Source: Bacteroidetes bacterium UBA2322 (GTDB lineage: Bacteria > Bacteroidota > Bacteroidia > Chitinophagales > UBA2359). Taken from it: DNA of 8,226 nucleotides. Under the pieces are notes generated by a model. That model was given only the letters and a program-made list of their open reading frames with translations. It had not been told where the DNA came from and ran no database searches. Positions 1-6,762 of this stretch are shown here, piece after piece (within the stretch, counting starts at the first letter, position 1; each line of letters opens with the position of its first letter). Position numbers and translations under genes: made by a program. Location of the stretch: positions 1-8,226 of the forward strand of contig DDVC01000253.1 of the NCBI GenBank assembly GCA_002345145.1, given 5' to 3'.

Positions 1-94
1 TCAAACTGAGGCTGCACCCATTCCGACGTGATAGGGCGTTCAACATCGGGTACTATTGATAGGCTTCCTTTTTGGTACTTAACATAACGCTATG

Positions 95-208
95 CAGGTA
101 TCAACTGCCGGTAGCCCGATATTGGGTTAATTATTCAAAACGCCAATGGGGGTGCGGAAAGTGGGTAACATGACAGTCCCAATTTTATAATCGGGATACC
201 CACACCTG
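95..208. repeat. Imperfect inverted repeat in the left intergenic region
   Basis: The left arm holds CAGGT (95-99), GGTAGCCCGAT (110-120) and ATTGGG (121-126). The right arm holds the complements in mirrored order: CCCAAT (178-183), ATCGGGATACC (190-200, 10 of 11 matching) and ACCTG (204-208). The right arm alone can also fold on the - strand, with a stem TCCCGAT/ATTGGGA including one G-T pair and a six-base loop (177-196). It could be a decayed mobile repeat, a structured leader or a terminator; nothing decides between these. Confidence 0.4.
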
Positions 209-389
209 TTTTCAGCAAAACAAACAAATAAACGCTCATAAAAGTGTGGTTTGTGAGGAGCGCCATAGCCATCAGCCTAAGCCCATTTGGTAAGGAATAC
301 ACAGTATAGCACAACAACACAAGTAGCCAAATTTTATTAAATAAGCGCTTAATTTGTTGCCGTTTTTTTAAGTAACCGCTGTTTTTTAT

Positions 390-397
390 TACTTTTG
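390..397 (+). promoter_or_regulatory. Bacteroidota -7 promoter box for the sensor kinase
   Basis: TACTTTTG matches the TAnnTTTG -7 consensus of the Bacteroidota primary sigma factor exactly. No TTG -33 element sits at the usual spacing of about 19-21 bp. The box ends only four bases before the ATG at 402, so transcription would start at or within a few bases of the start codon and give a leaderless mRNA. Confidence 0.5.
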
Positions 398-401
398 GGC
401 T

Positions 402-2999
402 ATGGTTAGGTTGATTAGTATATACTGCTGGCTTATAACGTGGTGGGCGGCAGCCATGGCGCAGCAGCCTGCCTACCGGCATTACAGCATAGAGCACGGA
501 TTACCTACCATTCAAACCTACAATGCCTTACAAGATAAAGCCGGTTTTATGTGGTTTACTACGGCTGCCGGTGTTTGCCGGTTTGATGGGCAAACGTTTA
601 CCACCTATGCCCAGCCTCATCTTTTGCCCGCCCCAATAAACGCTGCTCTTACCCCTGCCGATAAAGATGAACTTTGGTTGCCCCTTACCCTACCCAATGC
701 CGCCATTAGCTACCAAAATGCACGTTACAATAAACAGCAAGATACCGCTTTGCAACGGCTGCTGCCCAACCAAAAACAGTACTTCCGGCAGCCGGTAAGC
801 TGTACCCTGCTCGAAACTGCCACCACTAATAAAACCCTTTGGATAGGCACTTGGGGTGGCGGCGCTTACCGGTGCACCGGCTACCAAACCCCACAACTGG
901 CAGTGCGGTCTTTTTTGCCTCAAAAAACCATTACCGCTATTTTTAAAGACCGCGAAGGCAACTATTGGTTTTGTACCCTTGACGATGGCATTTACCTACT
1001 CTCGCAGCCCGACGTGCTGACCTATACCACCCAGCACGGCTTGCCCGCTAATGACCTGTATGCTATAAGCGGACTACCCAATGGCAGTGTATGGGTAGGC
1101 ACCGGCAAGGGCAGCGCCGCTTTTTTGCCGGTTGGCTCAACTCAATGGCAGGTATTTGCCAACCTTGCCTCCGAAGATGCTTTTAACCGCGTAAACCAAC
1201 TCCTTATTACCCAACCCAACCAAGTTTGGCTGGCTACCGATGCAGGTTTGGCCTTGCTCAACCCCCATACAAACCTATGGTTTTGGGTAAACCTTACCCC
1301 CACTACCTCGCTTGCCCCGGCGCTCAATAACCAAATTTGGGTGGGCAAACACCAATACCCTACCCAATTTAATACCCAAACAGGCGCCGAAACCACCATT
1401 TTGCCCATTCAGCGCCCTATTACCGCCCTTTGTTTGCAGGCGCACGACTCTACGCTTTGGGTAGGTACAAGCGCGGGGTTATACCGGCATCATAGCGGTA
1501 AAACCTACTACCTTGCAAACCAATCTCCTAAACTTGCCCTGCCCATAACCCACCTGCAAACCGATACACAAAACAGGCTCTGGATAGCCACTGCCGACTC
1601 AGGCGTGCTGGTAAAAAACAATAACCAACTCCTGCACTTTACCACCCAAAACGGGCTCACCGCCAATGCCTGCAACGCCTTGTTTGCCGATGCGGATAAT
1701 AGACTGTGGGTGGCTACTGCCAAAGGACTCAACTGTATTACCCTTAACCACATGAAACCCCAAACAGCCCATATAACCACCTACACTACCCTAAATGGGC
1801 TGGCTTCTGATTTTGTGTATGATGTATGGGTTCATGCCGATTCGGTTTGGGTGGCTACTGCAAAGGGCTTAACCCTGTTGCCCGCCCCCTTGCCCGATGT
1901 TGCTGCCCCACAGCCCGCCGCCATTTTACCCCCTGTTTACATAACTGCCTTTAAGGTGTGGAACCAAACCCTGCCATCGGGAAAAATGTATAGGCTGGCT
2001 TACAACCAAAACAACCTCACCATTGAATTTATAGGGTTATCTTATCGCTCGGCACAACACATAAAGTATGTTTACCAAATGGAAAACGCCGACCCCACAT
2101 GGCTGCATACCGCTGCCCGGCAAGTACAGTACCCTGCCCTGCCGCCCGGTAAATACCTGTTTAAAGTAGCCGCCACCGATAACTGGGGCGCAACCAGTAA
2201 TCCGGTGGCAATAATAACCATTTATATTAGTCCTCCTTTTTGGCAAACATGGTATTTCAGGGCGCTGCTGCTGTTGCTTTGCAGCGCCGCCATAATGGCT
2301 GCCATAATGGGCATACTAAGCTACTACCGCCGCCAAAACGAGTTCAGAAGGCGCATAGTAGAATCTGAACAAATGGCGCTCAGGGCACAAATGAACCCGC
2401 ATTTTATTTTTAACTCGCTCAATGCCATTCAGTACTTTATTGCCCAAAACGATAAAGTATCGGCAAACCGTTATTTATCGGTATTTGCTACCCTCATACG
2501 CAAGGTATTGAGTTACTCGCAAAAGCCCTACATCAGTCTGGAAGAAGAAATGGAGTATATAGAGCTATACCTGCAAATAGAGTCGCTACGGTTTCAGGGC
2601 AAGTTTACCTACCGCCTGCGCGCCCACCCAAACCTAACGCCCCATGCCACCGGCATACCGCCTATGCTCATTCAGCCCTATGTAGAAAACGCCATTCAGC
2701 ATGGTTTGCTCCGAAAAACCGATGGCGAACCGTTGCTAACAATTTCCTTTGAACAACAACACCCCGATTTGCTGCTCTGCACCATTACCGATAACGGCAT
2801 AGGTCGTGCCCGTTCAAAAGAGCTAACACAGGGTAGGCAAAGCAGCGGCATAGGCACAGTAAACCCAAAAGAGCGGTTGGCTATACTAAACCAACTGCTC
2901 CAAAAACCCATACACGTAACCATTACCGATATTTATGCCAATGCCGGCGAGCCTGCCGGTACGGAGGTAAAACTTCTTATCCCGATTTATTTTGACTGA
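402..2999 (+). CDS. Beta-propeller sensor histidine kinase, LytS/YehU type (Reg_prop, Y_Y_Y, His_kinase)
   Basis: An 865-residue transmembrane sensor kinase. Residues 1-21 form a signal peptide ending AMAQ. Residues about 25-510 are a periplasmic propeller with at least ten WxGT/WxAT-type blade motifs (such as LWIGT, VWVGT, LWVATAKG) and three copies of a 'T..NGL' lead-in. A Y_Y_Y domain lies near 530-606 and one membrane helix near 619-641. The cytoplasmic part is a His_kinase (LytS-like) domain: the phosphoacceptor H667 lies in NPHFIFNSLN, followed by the ATPase N box around N763 (ENAIQHG), a G1 box at 797-801 (DNGIG) and a G2-like motif SSGIGTVNPKERL from 814. By family knowledge it senses an external signal and phosphorylates a response regulator, usually of the LytTR type. 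No regulator is fused or adjacent here. The ATG at 456 (codon 19) is a worse start because it would remove the signal peptide that the periplasmic propeller needs. The signal and targets are unknown. Confidence 0.93.
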   Translation: MVRLISIYCWLITWWAAAMAQQPAYRHYSIEHGLPTIQTYNALQDKAGFMWFTTAAGVCRFDGQTFTTYAQPHLLPAPINAALTPADKDELWLPLTLPNAAISYQNARYNKQQDTALQRLLPNQKQYFRQPVSCTLLETATTNKTLWIGTWGGGAYRCTGYQTPQLAVRSFLPQKTITAIFKDREGNYWFCTLDDGIYLLSQPDVLTYTTQHGLPANDLYAISGLPNGSVWVGTGKGSAAFLPVGSTQWQVFANLASEDAFNRVNQLLITQPNQVWLATDAGLALLNPHTNLWFWVNLTPTTSLAPALNNQIWVGKHQYPTQFNTQTGAETTILPIQRPITALCLQAHDSTLWVGTSAGLYRHHSGKTYYLANQSPKLALPITHLQTDTQNRLWIATADSGVLVKNNNQLLHFTTQNGLTANACNALFADADNRLWVATAKGLNCITLNHMKPQTAHITTYTTLNGLASDFVYDVWVHADSVWVATAKGLTLLPAPLPDVAAPQPAAILPPVYITAFKVWNQTLPSGKMYRLAYNQNNLTIEFIGLSYRSAQHIKYVYQMENADPTWLHTAARQVQYPALPPGKYLFKVAATDNWGATSNPVAIITIYISPPFWQTWYFRALLLLLCSAAIMAAIMGILSYYRRQNEFRRRIVESEQMALRAQMNPHFIFNSLNAIQYFIAQNDKVSANRYLSVFATLIRKVLSYSQKPYISLEEEMEYIELYLQIESLRFQGKFTYRLRAHPNLTPHATGIPPMLIQPYVENAIQHGLLRKTDGEPLLTISFEQQHPDLLLCTITDNGIGRARSKELTQGRQSSGIGTVNPKERLAILNQLLQKPIHVTITDIYANAGEPAGTEVKLLIPIYFD

Positions 3000-3025
3000 A
3001 AGAGTAAAAACGAAACTTTTTTGCC

Positions 3026-3033
3026 TTACTTTG
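3026..3033 (+). promoter_or_regulatory. Possible -7 promoter box for the SPFH gene
   Basis: TTACTTTG lies 54 bp before the ATG at 3088. It resembles TAnnTTTG, but the TA is one base too close to TTTG, and there is no -33 TTG at a normal distance. The 88-bp gap after the kinase stop and the AT-rich leader without a Shine-Dalgarno sequence are compatible with separate transcription. Read-through from the kinase gene is also possible. Confidence 0.3.
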
Positions 3034-3087
3034 TGTAATTTATTTAGAACAAAACCCACCTAATTATCACAAAAAATCAACATTTAT

Positions 3088-3906
3088 ATGAACAACCAAT
3101 CAAAACTTGTGCGTTTACTGAGTATTATGGCAGTAGGTGTAGTGGTGCTGCTTACCCTTGCCAGCAATATCTTTATTACCATTAACACCGGCGAAAAAGG
3201 CGTATTGTTCAAAAAATTTGGCGGTGGATTGGTAAAAGACAAAATTTACGGTCAAGGATTTCATGTAATAGCCCCTTGGAACACCATGTTTATTTACGAT
3301 ATGCGAGAGCAAATACGCGAAGAAACCTTAGACGTACTCTCTACCGATGGTTTGCCTATTACCGTAGATGTATCGGTGCGGTTTAACCCGATAGCCGATA
3401 AAGTGGGCTACCTGCACGAAGAAATAGGACCCGATTATGCCGAAAAAATAGTGAAAGATGTAGTACGCAGCGCCTCGCGCGAGGTGATAGGCAAATATAC
3501 ACCCGAAGAAATATATGCCTCCAAGCGCGACTCGGTGCGTTTTGGCATATCTTCTATGGTAGAAACTACCCTTCGCTCCCGATTTGTGGAACTGCGGGCA
3601 GTAAATCTGCGCTCCATAAAACTACCGCCCACCATAGAGCAGGCTATTCAAAATAAATTGGTACAACAACAAGAAAAAGAACAATACGAGTTTAGGATTG
3701 CCAAAGAACGCAAAGAAGCCGAGCGCAAGCGCATAGAAGCAGAGGGCATTAAAGCGTTTCAGGAAATTGTAAATCAGGGCTTGAGCGATCAATACCTGCG
3801 CTGGAAAGGCATAGAAGCCACCCAAATCTTATCCGAATCGCAAAACTCAAAAGTAGTTATTATAGGTTCGGGAAAAGATGGTTTACCCATTATATTAGGT
3901 AACTAA
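3088..3906 (+). CDS. Prohibitin-like SPFH (Band 7) membrane protein
   Basis: A 272-residue protein with an N-terminal membrane anchor (about 11-31), an SPFH/Band 7 domain (about 32-185), a charged coiled coil rich in K, E, R and Q (about 186-235) and a short hydrophobic tail (VVIIGSG, GLPIIL). Family landmarks are GEKGVLFKKFGG (35-46), GQGFHVIAPW (55-64), STDGLPITVDVSVRF (85-99) and a KYTPEEIYASKR segment (136-147). The length, the single anchor and the tail fit the prohibitin branch better than flotillins, which are longer. Prohibitins assemble into large rings or cages at the membrane, organise microdomains and, in characterised systems, modulate the FtsH protease. The protein should face the periplasmic side of the inner membrane, by analogy with HflK/HflC; this is inference. 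No FtsH, NfeD or second SPFH gene lies nearby. The start is the only ATG that keeps the whole anchor. Confidence 0.92.
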   Translation: MNNQSKLVRLLSIMAVGVVVLLTLASNIFITINTGEKGVLFKKFGGGLVKDKIYGQGFHVIAPWNTMFIYDMREQIREETLDVLSTDGLPITVDVSVRFNPIADKVGYLHEEIGPDYAEKIVKDVVRSASREVIGKYTPEEIYASKRDSVRFGISSMVETTLRSRFVELRAVNLRSIKLPPTIEQAIQNKLVQQQEKEQYEFRIAKERKEAERKRIEAEGIKAFQEIVNQGLSDQYLRWKGIEATQILSESQNSKVVIIGSGKDGLPIILGN

Positions 3907-3919
3907 GCGTTTGTTAGTT
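3901..3919. terminator. Short hairpin between convergent genes
   Basis: AACTAA (3901-3906) and TTAGTT (3914-3919) form a perfect 6-bp stem with a 7-base loop, overlapping the SPFH stop codon. It sits between two convergent genes and could serve both directions. There is no strong U tract and the stem is AT-rich, so it is weak at best. Confidence 0.3.
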
Positions 3920-3920
3920 C

Positions 3921-4805
3921 TTACAGTTCATCGGCAGTATCGTGCAAAATAAGCACGGGAATAGGGGCGTTGTATGCCATTTCGCGGGTAAGGCTGTTGA
4001 GCAGCCAGTTATCTATGTGGCCTTTGTTTACCCGTTCTACCATAGCAATAATGTTAATGTGTCGGTTTTGGCGCAGGTAACCGGCAAGGGCTTCCTCCAC
4101 ATCGGGCTGATTTAGTTCTACCACTTCATACTCTTTATGCCCCAGTATAGCATCTACTTTTTGGCAAAAAGCCTTGTAGCGCTTATTGTAGGAGCGGGTT
4201 TCTTCGTTAATTACATGAATAAAATGGGTAAAAGCGTTAATAGCGCTGGTAAGCGTATGCAGTTTTTGGAGTGAATAATCATTAGCCTCCAAGTTGGTGG
4301 CATACATAATGTGTTGTATGTGGGCGTATTGGCAGGTTTCGGGTACAATAAGCAGGGGGCAGGGCAGGTGTGTGGCAATAAAGGTTTCAAGCGTATTGCC
4401 AAAAAACAGGTGTCTTATAGCATCTTTCCAAAAATTACCAGCTAAAAGCTCACTAAAAAAAGCCTTTTTTTTAGCGCTAACCACCAGCATATCATAGGCA
4501 TTGGCTTTTACCTCTGCTATCACCAACTCGGCGGTTATTTTAGGCAGGTAGTGGTATCGGGCTTTTACCTGTGCCAGCGCCTCGCGGGGGTGTATTTTTT
4601 GAATAATATCAGAAAAATGGTGGTGTGCCAGTTCGTCTGCTACTTCCAGCAGGTGGAGCAGGTTATCATCAGCCTCCGATTGTTTGTGGTTTGACGACAG
4701 CACGGTAATGCAGGCTCCGCTTCTTTGAGCTATTTGGATAGCATAGTTTAGGGCGCGGGCAGTATGGATGGTAAAATCTACTGGAATAAGCAGTGTTTGC
4801 AGCAT
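3921..4805 (-). CDS. Tandem-domain universal stress protein (UspA family)
   Basis: A 294-residue cytoplasmic protein with two Usp domains. Domain 1 (about 1-155) opens with the classic strand-loop LLIPVDF and the ALNYAIQIA helix, and closes with HLPCPLLIVP. Domain 2 (about 161-289) is more divergent; it starts IQHIMYATNLEAND and closes NAPIPVLIL. ATP-binding Usp proteins carry a G-x2-G-x9-G-S/T motif before the last strand. Here the corresponding segments read FFGNTLETFIATH and LLNSLTREMAYNA, so the glycine-rich loop is degenerate in domain 1 and absent in domain 2. ATP binding is therefore doubtful. Proteins of this kind are usually linked to stress or starvation survival; the partner is unknown. 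The gene is convergent with the SPFH gene and apparently monocistronic, 143 bp downstream of the next - strand gene. The start is the only ATG before the first beta strand. Confidence 0.9.
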   Translation of the reverse strand: MLQTLLIPVDFTIHTARALNYAIQIAQRSGACITVLSSNHKQSEADDNLLHLLEVADELAHHHFSDIIQKIHPREALAQVKARYHYLPKITAELVIAEVKANAYDMLVVSAKKKAFFSELLAGNFWKDAIRHLFFGNTLETFIATHLPCPLLIVPETCQYAHIQHIMYATNLEANDYSLQKLHTLTSAINAFTHFIHVINEETRSYNKRYKAFCQKVDAILGHKEYEVVELNQPDVEEALAGYLRQNRHINIIAMVERVNKGHIDNWLLNSLTREMAYNAPIPVLILHDTADEL

Positions 4806-4852
4806 AGTGGCAGGAAGATGTTATTTGCGGTCAATTTCATAGCTAATTTAAC

Positions 4853-4862
4853 GCAAATTTGC
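4853..4862. promoter_or_regulatory. Perfect 10-bp palindrome upstream of the stress protein
   Basis: GCAAATTTGC is a perfect palindrome 48 bp before the stress-protein ATG, in the 143-bp intergenic gap. Its position suits an operator, but the sequence is short and AT-rich and could be chance. No good TAnnTTTG box was found in this gap on the - strand; the nearest is TATTTCTG, with one mismatch, next to the palindrome. Confidence 0.2.
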
Positions 4863-4940
4863 AGAAATACTGCTTAATTGCCTCTATACTGTAAAAATTT
4901 ATTGCCGTTTTTTATTGGAAGCAGCTAATTTTTATGCGGT

Positions 4941-4966
4941 AAAACAATTTAAGGTTGTTTACAACC
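4941..4966 (-). terminator. Weak intrinsic terminator overlapping the 3' end of the CGGC thioredoxin-like gene
   Basis: Read on the - strand, GGTTGTAAACAACC (4953-4966) folds into a stem GGTTG/CAACC with a 4-base loop. It is followed by TTAAATTGTTTT. The hairpin lies within the last codons (C-K-Q-P) and the stop codon lies in the T-rich tail. The stem is short and the T tract is interrupted. Confidence 0.4.
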
Positions 4967-6199
4967 GCCTTGGTTTGCCATGCTATAAATGAGATTATCT
5001 ATTTCGTGCGTTGCTATCTGGGCAGTTATGGCTTTTTCTCTTGCCATTTTAGCAACATGAAGTGCTTCGGTACAATCGGATTGGAGTTTTCGGAGCAGCC
5101 TTGCTTTTAGTAGGAGTGTTTGGTAATTTTCATCGCCATCTATATTAATAGCCTCATTCACCCATTTTAAGGCGGTATTGTAAGCGCTATTGGTATTAAG
5201 GTAGTAAAAAAACTTTTCGGCGGTAGTCATCAGCAGTTGGCTATTTGATTTACCGGCTTTGGCAAGGTATTGAGTAGCCAGGCGTTCAAAGTTTTTAAAG
5301 TCTTTGGTTTCTTCGTAATACTGTGCTTGTACGAAGTATTTTTTTTCAGCGGCATCGGGCAGCGAAGCCTTGTCTAACACACTCAAAATGCGTTCAAATA
5401 ACTGGTCGTCGCGCTGTTTTATGGCGGTATTAAGGCTGTTGTAAACGGCTATCTGTATTTTGTCGTTTAATGCTATGCCATAGTGGCGTTTGTAAAAAGT
5501 AAGGTTATTGAGCAGCACATCGGCAGCCATACTTTCTACGTTATCTAACATATCATATACAAATGCCATGTTGTCTTTTTCGGCAAATTGCCCCTCTGAT
5601 AGCGTGCGCAGGTATTGATTAACGGCAGAACGTGAGGGGTAGTTAAAAGTGCGCAGTAGGTAGGCATATTCTCGCATTTCTTTGTTTGTAGCAGTTTGGT
5701 TTTTAACCCGTTCATCCAGGTAGCTCAGTTTTTGCTGGTTTTGTTGGTTGCGTTCGTTAAGGTGTATTGCCTCTTGTGCGCTGCTCATCAGCTCTTCGGC
5801 AGTGGTTATATTAACTGCTTTTTTTACCAACTGCCCTCCGGGTTCAAAATACAGTACTGCCGCCTGCGAGCCTAAATTGAGTATTTTTGCCAAATTGCCA
5901 TGCTCCAATCTATCAACATTAAGTGTGTAATTCATAAAGTAGGCATTGTAAAAATCGCCCACTTGTTTATTAGGGTACACTGTTTGGGCAAGATAATTAC
6001 AACCGCCACAATTACCCGATGTGGTATGAATAAAAACATAGCTTTTTTTATTGGCGGCTTCCAGAGCAATGTTTTCTAATGATTTGCTATCCTGAAACTG
6101 AATACCGGTTTGTATGCTGCCGGTAAGTACCGGAAAAGCAACAACAAGCAATGAAAAAAGCACTCCTAACTTAGCAGATTTGATAAGGAGGTAAAACAT
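4949..6199 (-). CDS. Exported thioredoxin-fold protein with CGGC motif and helical TPR-like C-terminal region
   Basis: A 416-residue protein. Residues 1-30 are a hydrophobic signal sequence or anchor (MFYLLIKSAK then LGVLFSLLVVAF), so it acts in the envelope. Residues about 38-140 are a thioredoxin-like fold of the Thioredoxin_7 kind: VFIHTTSGNCGGC with C64 and C67, then the typical YPNKQVGDFYNAYF helix, and LYFEPGGQLV. The loop that normally carries the cis-proline reads SQAAVLYF, with A113 where proline is expected. Residues about 150-416 are alpha-helical with TPR-like pairs (for example ALKWVNEAI, KARLLRKL). The likely role is a thiol-disulfide or thioredoxin-fold assembly factor in the periplasm; the substrate is unknown. 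It is paralogous over its full length with the gene at 6835-8196: both share D/E-NMAF, a following FY, a DKI segment and the PGG turn. It has its own promoter box at 6245-6252. An overlapping ATG at 6202-6204 is out of frame. Confidence 0.85.
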   Translation of the reverse strand: MFYLLIKSAKLGVLFSLLVVAFPVLTGSIQTGIQFQDSKSLENIALEAANKKSYVFIHTTSGNCGGCNYLAQTVYPNKQVGDFYNAYFMNYTLNVDRLEHGNLAKILNLGSQAAVLYFEPGGQLVKKAVNITTAEELMSSAQEAIHLNERNQQNQQKLSYLDERVKNQTATNKEMREYAYLLRTFNYPSRSAVNQYLRTLSEGQFAEKDNMAFVYDMLDNVESMAADVLLNNLTFYKRHYGIALNDKIQIAVYNSLNTAIKQRDDQLFERILSVLDKASLPDAAEKKYFVQAQYYEETKDFKNFERLATQYLAKAGKSNSQLLMTTAEKFFYYLNTNSAYNTALKWVNEAINIDGDENYQTLLLKARLLRKLQSDCTEALHVAKMAREKAITAQIATHEIDNLIYSMANQGGCKQP

Positions 6200-6244
6200 G
6201 GCATAGATTTTAGCAAATTGACAGGGATATATCCACCTATGTTA

Positions 6245-6252
6245 CAAATATA
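6245..6252 (-). promoter_or_regulatory. Bacteroidota -7 promoter box for the CGGC thioredoxin-like gene
   Basis: On the - strand TATATTTG is an exact TAnnTTTG match, 45 bp before the ATG, implying an untranslated leader of roughly 40 nt. No clear -33 TTG is present. The leader has no Shine-Dalgarno sequence, as is usual in the phylum. This supports transcription independent of the upstream paralogue. Confidence 0.55.
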
Positions 6253-6397
6253 TTGCCACACAGTGAGTTGCGCTGAATGCTTGCCTATTTTCGCGCATAG
6301 GCATTACGATTTGGGTTAATGCAGGTGCTGGTGGAGGCATATTCACACCGGCTTTTTTGGGTGGTGGGTTGGTTACAAAAGGCTGATAAATTGTGTA
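6253..6397. other. Intergenic stretch with no supported gene
   Basis: About 145 bp between the promoter box and the palindromic element. Short frames are open on both strands. A + frame ending at 6386 contains a Gly-rich GAGGGIFTPAFLGGG, and a - frame is proline-rich with MPPPAPALTQ. Neither has a clear start, an adequate length or a recognisable full domain. I see no hairpin or RNA gene here. Confidence 0.4.
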
Positions 6398-6413
6398 ATG
6401 CCTACACCATAAA

Positions 6414-6432
6414 TTAACGTGAGGTTGGAGTT
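6414..6432 (+). repeat. Left terminal inverted repeat of the palindromic element
   Basis: TTAACGTGAGGTTGGAGTT. Its inverted partner is at 6744-6762, with one mismatch at position 17. It begins with TTAA. Confidence 0.75.
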
Positions 6433-6490
6433 GTGAGCTTGCGCAAAGGCTTACCTCAAAAGGATTTCAGACAGGTGGGTGATATTTTTC

Positions 6491-6671
6491 GGTGTGCTGC
6501 ACCTTGTTAATCGGGCATTTAACATGGTTACTACCTATATTTTGGTGTGCTGCACCCTATCCAAAACCAAACGCACCATTTTATAGCTGTTGGTGAGTAA
6601 CACACAAGGGGCAGCACCCTTCAATCTTGGTAAAACAGCAACAAACCATGTTATTAATGGTGCAGCGCACC
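6491..6671. repeat. Four copies of a GGTGnGCTGCACC-like motif
   Basis: GGTGTGCTGCACC occurs twice directly, at 6491-6503 and 6544-6556. In the right half it appears inverted as GGTGCAGCGCACC (6659-6671, one mismatch) and as a diverged GGGGCAGCACCC (6608-6619). Each arm of the palindrome therefore carries two copies in mirrored order. Each 13-mer is itself near-palindromic and could form a small hairpin (GGTGT/GCACC with a G-T pair, three-base loop). Confidence 0.6.
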
Positions 6672-6743
6672 GTAATCTGTTGCCCATTTTATCAAGTGCA
6701 TCTAAACCACACACAAGCATTACCCTTATCGGGCATTCATTTT

Positions 6744-6762
6744 AATTCCAACCTCACGTTAA
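6744..6762 (-). repeat. Right terminal inverted repeat of the palindromic element
   Basis: AATTCCAACCTCACGTTAA is the inverted partner of 6414-6432. A second copy of ATCGGGCATT lies just inside it at 6728-6737, a direct repeat of 6510-6519. Confidence 0.75.

Larger units (their letters stand above)
1..401. other. Non-coding leader region upstream of the sensor kinase
   Basis: About 400 bp without a convincing gene. No frame entering from the left edge continues far: on the - strand a stretch of 29 codons is open from 89 down to the edge but has no ATG, GTG or TTG start. A longer - strand frame (135-497) begins inside the kinase gene and reads mostly as AT-driven hydrophobic residues, so I do not treat it as a gene. 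The region holds an imperfect inverted repeat (95-208) and, at its right end, the presumed kinase promoter. No tRNA or other RNA gene was recognised. Confidence 0.5.

Noticed and set aside
1..89. Open - strand frame running off the left edge, reading protein-like (KYQKGSLSIVPDVERP)
   Set aside because: Only 29 codons, preceded by an in-frame TAG at 90-92 and without any ATG, GTG or TTG. It could only be a broken gene end, which the window cannot show.
137..149. AAAACGCCAATGG resembling AAAATGCCAATGG at 6762-6774
   Set aside because: 13 bases with one mismatch, not extended by flanking similarity; likely chance.
354..370. TTGTTGCCGTTTTTTTA resembling 4900-4916 (TTGCCGTTTTTTAT) as a shared regulatory motif
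   Set aside because: The match rests mostly on a T run, the contexts differ and two copies are not enough.
135..497. A 120-codon - strand frame overlapping the kinase start, with hydrophobic stretches
   Set aside because: Its start lies inside the strongly supported kinase gene. The hydrophobicity follows from AT-rich DNA, and I recognise no family or promoter.
3001..3025. AAAAA/TTTTTT stem after the kinase stop as a terminator
   Set aside because: Purely A-T pairing would be too weak, and the T run is part of the promoter region of the next gene.
6267..6386. + strand frame with GAGGGIFTPAFLGGG, reminiscent of a chloride-channel (ClC) filter motif
   Set aside because: About 39 codons with no supporting ClC sequence on either side. 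Gly runs arise easily from GGT-rich DNA.
6535..6720. 61-codon - strand frame inside the palindromic element
   Set aside because: It simply translates the inverted repeats and has no family resemblance or start signal.
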